Below the pieces are notes generated by a model that was not told where the DNA came from, searched no databases, and worked only from the letters and a program-made list of their open reading frames with translations. A DNA stretch of 12,264 nt from Lachnospiraceae bacterium UBA1755 (GTDB lineage: Bacteria; Bacillota; Clostridia; Lachnospirales; Lachnospiraceae). The translations under genes were made by a program, and so were the position numbers. Every line of letters starts with the position of its first letter. The stretch's first letter is position 1. The DNA lies in contig DCHJ01000019.1 of the NCBI GenBank assembly GCA_002314805.1, forward strand, positions 1-12,264, in the 5' to 3' direction. This document shows positions 1 through 6,189 of the stretch, piece after piece.

Positions 1-170
1 TTTTTATAGAGCTTATGTCAAGAAGACTTTTGCTGATTTTTGGCGGGTATACTCTATGTTTTTATAAAGTTATAAGGTTTGACGTATGGCACGGTACCGG
101 GAAAAGACCGGTCCACCCCCCTGTTCATCGCCTGCTTACATCCGTCAGAGCGTGCCATGGCTCGTGAACT
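1..170. other. Gene-free stretch at left edge
   Basis: No convincing coding frame is seen on either strand between the terminator-like hairpin after the glutamate dehydrogenase gene and the window edge. The stretch contains an 8-bp inverted repeat (ATGGCACG at 86-93, CGTGCCAT at 151-158). Inside it lies a shorter hairpin (ACCGG 96-100, CCGGT 108-112). These could form a structured leader or be part of a terminator region. Nothing more specific can be supported. Confidence 0.4.
16..21 (-). promoter_or_regulatory. Possible -35 box at the left edge, -10 off window
   Basis: Read on the minus strand, this hexamer is a perfect sigma-A -35 consensus, TTGACA. With the usual 17-nt spacer the -10 box would lie just outside the window, so the promoter cannot be confirmed. 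If real, it would drive a separate minus-strand gene to the left, beyond the terminator-like hairpins that follow the glutamate dehydrogenase gene. Confidence 0.25.
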
Positions 171-171
171 C

Positions 172-200
172 AAAAGGTGCCATCTACAGCGACGGCACCT
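172..200 (-). terminator. Probable Rho-independent terminator after gdhA
   Basis: On the minus strand the sequence folds as AGGTGCC, a 12-nt loop, then GGCACCT. The 7-bp GC-rich stem occupies 194-200 and 175-181 and runs straight into TTTT (172-175). The hairpin lies about 70 nt beyond the gdhA stop codon and no further gene follows in the window, which fits an operon end. The U-run is short, so termination may be incomplete. Confidence 0.5.
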
Positions 201-230
201 CTGATATCTGATAGGATATTCAGTTTTCAC

Positions 231-261
231 ACTGACAGATCGTCCTACATCTTCTGTCAGT
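231..261 (-). other. Stem-loop just after the gdhA stop codon
   Basis: There is a perfect 9-bp inverted repeat, ACTGACAGA at 231-239 and TCTGTCAGT at 253-261, with a 13-nt loop. It begins 12 nt past the gdhA stop codon. No U-run follows on the minus strand, so it looks more like a 3' mRNA-stabilising hairpin or a partner of the next hairpin than a stand-alone terminator. Confidence 0.45.
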
Positions 262-272
262 TCAATGGAGCA

Positions 273-1625
273 TCAGAAGAGTCCCTGTGCCATCATGGCA
301 TCTGCCACCTTCTGGAAGCCTGCGATATTTGCACCTGCAACAAGGTCATAGCCGAAGCCGTATCTCTCAGCTGCCTCTGCGGATACATCATGGATATTCT
401 TCATCATCTTCTTGAGCATTGCATCAACCTCTTCGGCTGACCATGAGATACGCTCGGAGTTCTGGCTCATCTCAAGACCCGAAACGCCTACACCGCCTGC
501 GTTTACAGCCTTGGAAGGAGCAACGATCATATGCTTCTGGCTGCGCAGGAAGTTAAGTGCATCATTGGTTGTAGGCATATTTGCAACCTCGATATAATAC
601 TTGACGCCTGATGCTGCGATCTTCTCTGCTGATTCCATCTTAACATCATTCTGAGTAGCTGCCGGCATGTAAATATCTACATCCTTAACGCCCCAGCACT
701 TCTGTCCCTCTACGAACTCGCATCCGAACTTCTCTGCGTATGGCTTGCAGTGCATCGGGTCCTTTGCTCTCATCTCAAGGATGTAATTAAGCTTCTCATC
801 TGTATTTACACCCTCCGGATCATGGATGTATCCGTCAGGACCTGCAAAATATGTAACCTTGGCGCCAAGCTCCTTGGCCTTCTTCATGATGCCCCAGCCT
901 ACATTGCCGTAGCCTGAGATAGCGATCCTCTTTCCTTCTATCGTCTCGCCTTCATGCTTAAGTACTTCAAGGAGATAGTAAACTGCGCCGTAGCCTGTTG
1001 CTTCCGGTCTGATCAGTGATCCGCCGAAGGAAAGGCCCTTGCCGGTGAGTACGCCGTTCTCGAATACGCCCTTAAGTCTCCTGTACTGACCGTATAAGTA
1101 ACCGATCTCGCGTCCGCCTACGCCCATGTCGCCTGCGGGAACATCACAGTCTGGTCCGATATATCTGTAAAGAGCTGTCATAAAGCTCTGGCAGAATCTC
1201 ATTACCTCTGCATCGCTCTTTCCTGCAGGATCAAAATCAGATCCACCCTTTGCGCCGCCCATGGGAAGACCTGTGAGTGAGTTCTTGAAGGTCTGCTCAA
1301 AGCCGAGGAACTTGATGATTCCTTCATATACATTCTTCTGGAAACGGATACCACCCTTGTACGGTCCGATCGCTCCGTTGAACTGACATCTCCAGCCTCT
1401 GTTGGTATGGACCTTACCCTCATCATCTGTCCATACTACTCTGAAAGTAAACATTCTCTCCGGCTCTGTCATTCTGTTAAGGAGGTCTGCCTTCTCATAC
1501 TCCGGATGCTGATCTACAACAGGCGACAGAGACGAAAATACCTCTTCTACGGTCTGAACGAATTCAGGCTCACTTGAGTGCTTAGCTTTGACGTTGGCGA
1601 TAACGCTCTCAACATATGCATTCAT
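273..1625 (-). CDS. gdhA: Glutamate dehydrogenase, probably NAD-specific (hexameric, clostridial type)
   Basis: This 450-aa cytosolic enzyme interconverts L-glutamate and 2-oxoglutarate plus ammonia. The hexameric GDH hallmarks are all visible: Lys90 in the GPYKGG motif, Lys114, catalytic Lys126 in LPMGGAKGG, catalytic Asp166 in DVPAGDMGVG, and the Rossmann loop SGYGNVG near 237-243. Length and sequence match, from memory, the Clostridium symbiosum enzyme with a one-residue offset. The coenzyme loop reads GPDG (262-265), as in that NAD-dependent enzyme, rather than the Ser-Asp-Ser type of NADP-dependent E. coli GdhA. I therefore infer NAD use and a catabolic, deaminating role. The start has a GGAGG Shine-Dalgarno at the right distance. 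The gene sits 28 nt after the mutarotase-like gene, so co-transcription is likely. It could also be a housekeeping gene that happens to lie here. Family assignment is very sure; the cofactor is moderately sure. Confidence 0.95.
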   Translation of the reverse strand: MNAYVESVIANVKAKHSSEPEFVQTVEEVFSSLSPVVDQHPEYEKADLLNRMTEPERMFTFRVVWTDDEGKVHTNRGWRCQFNGAIGPYKGGIRFQKNVYEGIIKFLGFEQTFKNSLTGLPMGGAKGGSDFDPAGKSDAEVMRFCQSFMTALYRYIGPDCDVPAGDMGVGGREIGYLYGQYRRLKGVFENGVLTGKGLSFGGSLIRPEATGYGAVYYLLEVLKHEGETIEGKRIAISGYGNVGWGIMKKAKELGAKVTYFAGPDGYIHDPEGVNTDEKLNYILEMRAKDPMHCKPYAEKFGCEFVEGQKCWGVKDVDIYMPAATQNDVKMESAEKIAASGVKYYIEVANMPTTNDALNFLRSQKHMIVAPSKAVNAGGVGVSGLEMSQNSERISWSAEEVDAMLKKMMKNIHDVSAEAAERYGFGYDLVAGANIAGFQKVADAMMAQGLF

Positions 1626-1653
1626 GATAAATCCTCCGAAATTTAATTATTGT

Positions 1654-2499
1654 TTATTGTGTTGGTTCAATCTTCCAATACTCGACATGTTCAGCACAGT
1701 CGCCCTTTGAAAGACGGGTTACCTTGCCTAAAGATTCAAGCTCCATACATCTGCTGTGGAGCCACAGCTCAAAGTTGCATCCGTTATCCGGATACTTACC
1801 GAAATCATCCGCTCCGAATTCAAGCGTAAACTTCTGACCCTTGTTGTAATAAAAGGCTCTGCCGCTCCTTGTATAAAGTCCGATCTTGAAGTAATCCGGG
1901 ATATCCTTATACTGCGCAGTAAGATGATCTCCTGTCCACGTCACTCTCTCATCACAGATATTGGTATCTCCCCAGAGAGATATATAACGCGCAGGCTGAC
2001 CGCCCACCACACTGTCGGTCTTAATGAAGTCTATCTCGGCGCGCCCGCCGGTCAGGGTATTTACTCCCCATGCCGCGGTCTCCACAGGCTCCTCACCGAT
2101 ATTACGGATGATATTTGTGACCTCGATGCGTCCGTCTGCCATAAAGCGCAGTCTCAGCTCCTTGCTTATCTTACGCATGAGGTCGACCGGCTGCTTAAGA
2201 TTCACACCCGCATCACATAATTCGTATTCCACCGGACGGTCCTCTGCTCCGTAGCAGCTGTCATCCTCCGGCGTATTCCACAGGCGGTGCCCTCCATAAA
2301 GCCGCCACCCGTCTGCTGTAGTAAGCCCGTCCGAACCGTCGTCCGGCTGCTCATAGAAAATATTGTCCATACCTGCAGCACTGAGATGTGAGACTCTGAT
2401 CCCAAAATCAAGTGCGCATCCCACCTCTGTCCTGCCGTCGGTCAGAAACAGCATACGGCCTCTGCCGGTATTTCTGATTTCGCTCTTTATCATTTTCAT
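1654..2499 (-). CDS. Aldose-epimerase-fold (DUF4380-like) protein
   Basis: The 281-aa protein resembles the DUF4380-type relatives of galactose mutarotase: an early DFGIRVSHLS strand (31-40), the GGHRLWNTPED motif (69-79), and a core strand with RNIGEEPVETAAWGVNTL (132-149). There is no signal peptide or membrane segment, so it is probably cytosolic. Relatives have a carbohydrate-binding beta-sandwich fold. A mutarotase or epimerase role on the pathway sugar is plausible but not shown, because the exact catalytic residues cannot be assigned. The gene starts 6 nt after the stop of the MtlD-like gene. No strong Shine-Dalgarno precedes ATG 2499, so translational coupling is likely; an in-frame ATG at 2493 is an alternative start. 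The sequence looks less codon-biased than the neighbouring dehydrogenase genes. The coding call is sure; the function is not. Confidence 0.8.
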   Translation of the reverse strand: MKMIKSEIRNTGRGRMLFLTDGRTEVGCALDFGIRVSHLSAAGMDNIFYEQPDDGSDGLTTADGWRLYGGHRLWNTPEDDSCYGAEDRPVEYELCDAGVNLKQPVDLMRKISKELRLRFMADGRIEVTNIIRNIGEEPVETAAWGVNTLTGGRAEIDFIKTDSVVGGQPARYISLWGDTNICDERVTWTGDHLTAQYKDIPDYFKIGLYTRSGRAFYYNKGQKFTLEFGADDFGKYPDNGCNFELWLHSRCMELESLGKVTRLSKGDCAEHVEYWKIEPTQ

Positions 2500-2505
2500 C
2501 TGAAT

Positions 2506-3723
2506 TCAGATCACGTTAACGAGAGTCCTGCTCTTTACTTCATCTGCCTCTCTCCTTAAAGCTGCCATATCTGTGCCATTAAGGATCATCTCATAGTAAT
2601 GAAGGATGAGCTTTGCAGGCTCGCTGTTTACATCAAGCTGAGAAACCTCTGCGAGTACCTTCTCTGCAGATGCCATACCCTGCTCCATGCCTTCTGCCTC
2701 ATCGATATATCTGCGCACTGCTGCTGCTGCGCCCAGAGTGATGTATGCAGGAGTTACTCCCTGCTCAAGCGCAAGTGTCGATGAACCTATCATACGGTCT
2801 GAAGGAGCAAGCTTTCTTGCAGGATCTCCGCCTACTCTCTGGCAGGTATCCTTGAGTGCTGCGTTGGTGAACCTGTGAAGGAGGTCTGTGATGTGGAGCA
2901 TGAGCTTTTCCAGCTCCACTCCGTACTTCTTTGAGATCGCCATTGCTGACTCGAGCATTGCGTTCTGAACGATGATGCGTACATCTGCATTGTCAATTGA
3001 CTGATAGATATAATCATTGCCCAGGATACCGCCCAGATATGCGCAGGTAGCATGACCCATGTTGTGGATGAAGAGCTTTCTCTTGATAAAGAAATCAAAC
3101 GGCTCGAAGGGAACCATGTTCTTTATCTCAGGTACCTCGCCCTTGAATGCTGCCTTATCTGTAGGAAGGAATCCGTAGCGCTCCACGCATACACGCATGG
3201 GCTCGCCGTCCTTCATCTCCTCTGTCTGTACAGGAACCATACGTCCTATGGATGCTTCCACAAGACCTACTGTCTCGTCAAACCTTGCACACTCTTCCTC
3301 TGTCATCTGCTCCTTGAGCATACCCTCAAAGATCTTATTTGCATCATTTAAGTTCTCGCAGATGATGATGTTAAGATTGCCGCCGTTATTTGCCCAGCGC
3401 TTTCTGATACCTGCCACTACATTTGGCACGATGAACTTAAGTATCCTTGCGCCTACTGCTGTTGCCATGATATCGCAGTTTGCGATCGCATCGGAAGCAG
3501 CCTCAAGGTCATTGCCGTTGACTGCTGTGACATTCTCAACCAGTACATCCTCATAGCCTTCACTTGAGACATAGCGTACCGGATAGCTCTTCTTTTCCTG
3601 CAGCGCCTTGATCACCGGCTCAGCTACATCAATAAAGGTTACCTCGTAACCTGACTGGCTGAGTAATGCTCCAATAAATCCGCGTCCGATATTGCCGCCG
3701 CCGTACATTACTGCTTTTTTCAT
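2506..3723 (-). CDS. mtlD: Mannitol-1-phosphate 5-dehydrogenase family protein
   Basis: This 405-aa member of the polyol-specific long-chain dehydrogenase family typically oxidises mannitol 1-phosphate to fructose 6-phosphate with NAD. The N-terminus has the Rossmann motif GGGNIGRGFIG (8-18). An Asp (D31) sits at the end of the second strand, favouring NAD. The catalytic signature Lys216-x4-Asn221-x2-His224 lies in KLFIHNMGH. The C-terminal stretch RVGGDPARKLAPSDRMIG resembles E. coli MtlD (382 aa). A GAAGG Shine-Dalgarno precedes the start. No mannitol PTS gene is nearby, whereas MtlD normally receives a PTS-phosphorylated substrate. The adjacent upstream PfkB kinase could supply a phosphorylated polyol instead. 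It may therefore act on another hexitol phosphate or a uronate-type substrate; the precise substrate is uncertain. Confidence 0.85.
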   Translation of the reverse strand: MKKAVMYGGGNIGRGFIGALLSQSGYEVTFIDVAEPVIKALQEKKSYPVRYVSSEGYEDVLVENVTAVNGNDLEAASDAIANCDIMATAVGARILKFIVPNVVAGIRKRWANNGGNLNIIICENLNDANKIFEGMLKEQMTEEECARFDETVGLVEASIGRMVPVQTEEMKDGEPMRVCVERYGFLPTDKAAFKGEVPEIKNMVPFEPFDFFIKRKLFIHNMGHATCAYLGGILGNDYIYQSIDNADVRIIVQNAMLESAMAISKKYGVELEKLMLHITDLLHRFTNAALKDTCQRVGGDPARKLAPSDRMIGSSTLALEQGVTPAYITLGAAAAVRRYIDEAEGMEQGMASAEKVLAEVSQLDVNSEPAKLILHYYEMILNGTDMAALRREADEVKSRTLVNVI

Positions 3724-3756
3724 TTTTAGCCTTCTTTCGTTTTTTTATTTACTGCT

Positions 3757-3792
3757 TTCCACAATTATATACCCTTGTTTATTATTTATAAA
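3757..3792 (-). promoter_or_regulatory. Weak candidate internal promoter before mtlD
   Basis: On the minus strand a perfect TATAAT lies at 3764-3769. At 17-nt spacing the -35 position reads TTTATA (3787-3792), four of six matches, inside the last codons of the kinase gene. Initiation would fall near 3757, about 33 nt before the mtlD start codon. The good -10 and poor -35 make this a tentative internal promoter. It may simply be AT-rich spacer. Confidence 0.3.
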
Positions 3793-4783
3793 GCTCATAC
3801 AGCCTGAGTGCTTCCTCAGCGGTCGAGACACCGCCTGTCGCACTTACCTGGCTGAGTGACTGTGCTGCCGCGCATGCGCCCAGCTTAAGTGCATACTCCA
3901 TACCCTTGTTGTTCTCGGCTGCAACCAGTACACCTGAACAGAATGCATCACCTGCACCCGTGGTACCTGCAATGTAGCCCTTGGGCAGCTTAAGGCTCGG
4001 CATCTCGTAATAATTGTTGTTCTCATCAAGTCCCGCACCGATCTCCGGGCAATGGATCACTGCCCATGTCTTCACACCGAGCTCCTTAAGCTTAAGGAGA
4101 GCGGCCTTGAAATTCTCTGTATGAAGTACATCGTTCTCATCCCTTAAGAGGATACCCGTTGTCTGCTGTGCTTCGATCTCGTTTATGATACAATAGTCTG
4201 TATACTTAAGAGCCGGAGTTACAAGTCTGGTGAAACGGTCTCCTGTCTCTGATACAACGTCGATGGAGGTTCTGATGCCCATTGCCTGTACTCTTGCGAG
4301 AAGCTTGGCCATGTTGGAACCATACTCTGCATTTTCCTCATCAAGATGCGGGAGGAGAAGGATGTAACCGATATGGAAAATGTCCACATCCAGGTTATCC
4401 CAGTCAATGCTTTCCTCACCATAGTGCAGTCCTGCACCGTCGTATACGAAGAATGATCTTGTCTTGTTCGACTCGTCATTCATAACGATCGTATATGATG
4501 TCTCACCGTCACGGCGTACCTGTGAAAGGTCAACATTAGGATACTTTGACAGCTCCTCAAGCATGAAATCACCCTGCTTGTCGTGACCGGCAATACCTGA
4601 AAGCATTACCCTGGTATTCGGATCGAGCTTGGCAAAATCAAGGCCCGAATTGCATACTGACCCGCCGGTTGAGAACTCAATACCCTCATAGAGATGTGTG
4701 AGCTCACTGGCCTTCGGATATCTTTCACAATGGTACATACAGTCTACGATCATATTGCCTGCGAAGCAAATTCCCTTACCCAT
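3782..4783 (-). CDS. PfkB (ribokinase) family carbohydrate kinase
   Basis: The 333-aa protein has the ribokinase fold and is expected to transfer phosphate from ATP to a sugar or sugar-acid hydroxyl in the cytosol. Visible landmarks are the N-terminal GGSVCNSGLDFAKL segment (40-53), the NEIEA motif (201-205) and the anion-hole/catalytic motif GTTGAGDAF (273-281), with Asp279 as the likely catalytic base. Gly273 takes the place of the Asp more common at the start of that motif. Length is normal for the family. The start has an AAGGAG Shine-Dalgarno (4790-4795). The gene sits between a Gfo/Idh oxidoreductase and the MtlD-like gene. I infer that it phosphorylates the pathway intermediate that MtlD then oxidises. 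PfkB sequences predict substrate poorly, so ribokinase, fructokinase, ketodeoxygluconokinase-like or IolC-like roles all remain open. Confidence 0.85.
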   Translation of the reverse strand: MGKGICFAGNMIVDCMYHCERYPKASELTHLYEGIEFSTGGSVCNSGLDFAKLDPNTRVMLSGIAGHDKQGDFMLEELSKYPNVDLSQVRRDGETSYTIVMNDESNKTRSFFVYDGAGLHYGEESIDWDNLDVDIFHIGYILLLPHLDEENAEYGSNMAKLLARVQAMGIRTSIDVVSETGDRFTRLVTPALKYTDYCIINEIEAQQTTGILLRDENDVLHTENFKAALLKLKELGVKTWAVIHCPEIGAGLDENNNYYEMPSLKLPKGYIAGTTGAGDAFCSGVLVAAENNKGMEYALKLGACAAAQSLSQVSATGGVSTAEEALRLYELYK

Positions 4784-4827
4784 AAAATACTCCTTACCAA
4801 ATTAATATATTGTTCGTTTCGTTAATT

Positions 4828-4851
4828 AAAGGGCGACACTTGTGCCGCCCT
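4828..4851 (-). terminator. Intercistronic terminator-like hairpin before the PfkB gene
   Basis: On the minus strand there is a 9-bp stem with one G-U pair: AGGGCGGCA at 4843-4851 and TGTCGCCCT at 4830-4838, around a CAAG tetraloop. TTAATTAA follows directly. The shape is that of an intrinsic terminator with a broken U-run. It sits about 16 nt after the oxidoreductase stop and before the PfkB gene. With no clear promoter after it, it is best read as a partial terminator or mRNA-processing hairpin that lowers expression of the distal genes. Confidence 0.55.
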
Positions 4852-4867
4852 GCTGTTTGGCCGTCTG

Positions 4868-5998
4868 TCAGATGAGAGCACTCTCTTCCTTGCGTGTCCA
4901 GCCACCGTCACCGATGAAGCCCTCCGGAAGTGCCTCAGGTGTCTCAAATGTTGACTGCATCTTGTACTCCTTGCCTGTATCCGCACTCTGCATGATGCCG
5001 TGCATCATCTCGAATACATGATAAGCCATCTCCTTGGATGCGCGGTTATTTCTGCCTGCTCTGATGGACCATGCCATCTCAGCTGCGCCCAGACCTCTTG
5101 AGTTCTCCTGATAACCGTGAGTGAGCGGGAATACGACCTTCTCTGAATTGGTCTTCTGAATGTATACAGGATTGCCGAACTCATTAGGATTGCCCATGTA
5201 GAGGATACCCTCTGTACCATAGATAATGAGGCTGTAGGTCTCATCAAGGATACAGTCTGAATTCATATGAAGTGTAGCAAGCACTCCGTTCTTATACTGC
5301 ATCGTGGCAGTGATCACGTTAGGTACCTCAAGCTCATATTTCTTCTCGAAATCAGGTGCGCCTACACGTGTATTCACACGCTTGGGATTATTGACCTTGG
5401 TAAATGCCGCAAGGTTCTTTACCGGACCGAGGATAGAAGCAAGTGCTGTGAGATAGTATCCGCCCATATCAAAGCCGATGCCTGCACCCTTCTTCCACAG
5501 ATGTGTAAGGAACTCTCCGTAGATACCGTAGTTGCGGCTGATAGCTGCATGCGCTGAAACAGGTGTACCGATGAGACCGTGCTCAACGATATACTTTGCT
5601 GTCTGGCAGCTTGCGCCAAGGAATGTATCAGGTGCAACACCGAGCCAGAGACCCTTCTCATTGGCAAGCTTCACAAGCTCCTTGCCTTCCTTAAGCTCAA
5701 CAGCGATCATCTTTTCAGACCATACGTGCTTGCCTGCCTTGAGGCACTGCTTGATCACTGCATAATGAGCAGCCGGGATAGTGAGGTTGATCACCATCTC
5801 GATCTCCTTGTCAGCACATATCTCATCAAGGGTCATAGCCTTGATGCCGTACTTCTCAGCTGAAGCCTTTGCCTTTGCTTCGAAGATATCAGAGCATGCC
5901 ACTGCTTCAAGGATCTGGAACTTACCTGATGTGATATTAGAAAGATAGATGTCACTGATGCTGCCGCATCCGACAACAGCAACTTTTACTTTTTTCAT
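4868..5998 (-). CDS. Gfo/Idh/MocA family oxidoreductase (second in operon)
   Basis: The 376-aa protein is an NAD(P)-dependent sugar or cyclitol dehydrogenase of the Gfo/Idh/MocA family. The N-terminal Rossmann domain begins KVAVVGCGSISD (5-16). The EKP catalytic-Lys motif appears as SEKM (94-97, Lys96). The catalytic segment reads GFDMGGYYLTA, so Asp177 is present and the usual His four residues later is Tyr181, as in glucose-fructose-oxidoreductase-like members. A CGGAGGT Shine-Dalgarno (about 6004-6010) gives a secure start. No signal peptide is seen, unlike periplasmic GFOR. The gene follows a 190-nt highly structured gap after the aminotransferase gene. It probably oxidises or reduces a hydroxyl/keto position on the pathway sugar, perhaps making the keto substrate for the aminotransferase. 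The substrate is unknown. Confidence 0.88.
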   Translation of the reverse strand: MKKVKVAVVGCGSISDIYLSNITSGKFQILEAVACSDIFEAKAKASAEKYGIKAMTLDEICADKEIEMVINLTIPAAHYAVIKQCLKAGKHVWSEKMIAVELKEGKELVKLANEKGLWLGVAPDTFLGASCQTAKYIVEHGLIGTPVSAHAAISRNYGIYGEFLTHLWKKGAGIGFDMGGYYLTALASILGPVKNLAAFTKVNNPKRVNTRVGAPDFEKKYELEVPNVITATMQYKNGVLATLHMNSDCILDETYSLIIYGTEGILYMGNPNEFGNPVYIQKTNSEKVVFPLTHGYQENSRGLGAAEMAWSIRAGRNNRASKEMAYHVFEMMHGIMQSADTGKEYKMQSTFETPEALPEGFIGDGGWTRKEESALI

Positions 5999-6016
5999 TA
6001 TTGACCTCCGATTATT

Positions 6017-6056
6017 ACCTGTCTGACCTTTGCCCTCACCGTACGGTGTGACAGGT
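6017..6056 (-). other. Stem-loop 4 of the structured intergenic region
   Basis: ACCTGTC at 6017-6023 pairs with GACAGGT at 6050-6056 (7 bp). Within the loop is a perfect 12-nt palindrome, CACCGTACGGTG (6037-6048). The stem ends about 7 nt before the GGAGG Shine-Dalgarno of the oxidoreductase gene, so its folding could affect ribosome access. Confidence 0.45.
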
Positions 6057-6063
6057 CCAAAGA

Positions 6064-6094
6064 GCAGTGTTATTCATAACTTTTCTGACACTGC
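6064..6094 (-). other. Stem-loop 3 of the structured intergenic region
   Basis: GCAGTGT at 6064-6070 pairs with ACACTGC at 6088-6094, a perfect 7-bp stem around a 17-nt AT-rich loop. Taken alone it is a modest signal. It is notable as one of four consecutive hairpins in this gap. Confidence 0.4.
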
Positions 6095-6098
6095 CGGT

Positions 6099-6116
6099 AC
6101 CTGCAGTCATGCAGGT
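6099..6116. other. Stem-loop 2 of the structured intergenic region
   Basis: ACCTGCA at 6099-6105 pairs with TGCAGGT at 6110-6116, a perfect 7-bp stem with a 4-nt loop. TTTTA follows on the plus strand, which gives it a terminator shape for plus-strand transcripts, although no plus-strand gene is present. On the minus strand it is a plain hairpin. Confidence 0.45.
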
Positions 6117-6127
6117 TTTATACAAGC

Positions 6128-6176
6128 ATTATCGATTGCGGTCCGCGGATCCTGCCCGCGGACTGCAACCGATAAT
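6128..6176 (-). other. Long 21-bp stem-loop after the aminotransferase gene
   Basis: Two 21-nt arms at 6128-6148 and 6156-6176 are inverted repeats around a 7-nt loop. On the minus-strand RNA they pair throughout except for one G-U wobble and one A-C mismatch. The GC-rich core is GTCCGCGG against CCGCGGAC. The hairpin starts 13 nt after the aminotransferase stop codon. The minus-strand sequence that follows, GCTTGTATAAAA, has no U-run, so it is not a typical terminator. It may protect the upstream mRNA 3' end, mark a processing site, or be an old mobile-repeat relic. Confidence 0.6.
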
Positions 6177-6189
6177 CATAAGCATCTGA

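Noticed and set aside
86..158. ATGGCACG / CGTGCCAT inverted repeat as a mobile-element end
   Set aside because: The repeat is only 8 bp, with no transposase, target-site duplication or second copy in the window.
177..440. Plus-strand open frame of 87 codons
   Set aside because: It overlaps the gdhA 3' end antisense, has no family match and no good ribosome-binding site. Other plus-strand frames in the window are the same kind of shadow.
6128..6176. Long hairpin as an intrinsic terminator
   Set aside because: No U-run follows on either strand, so it is recorded as a stem-loop of unknown role.
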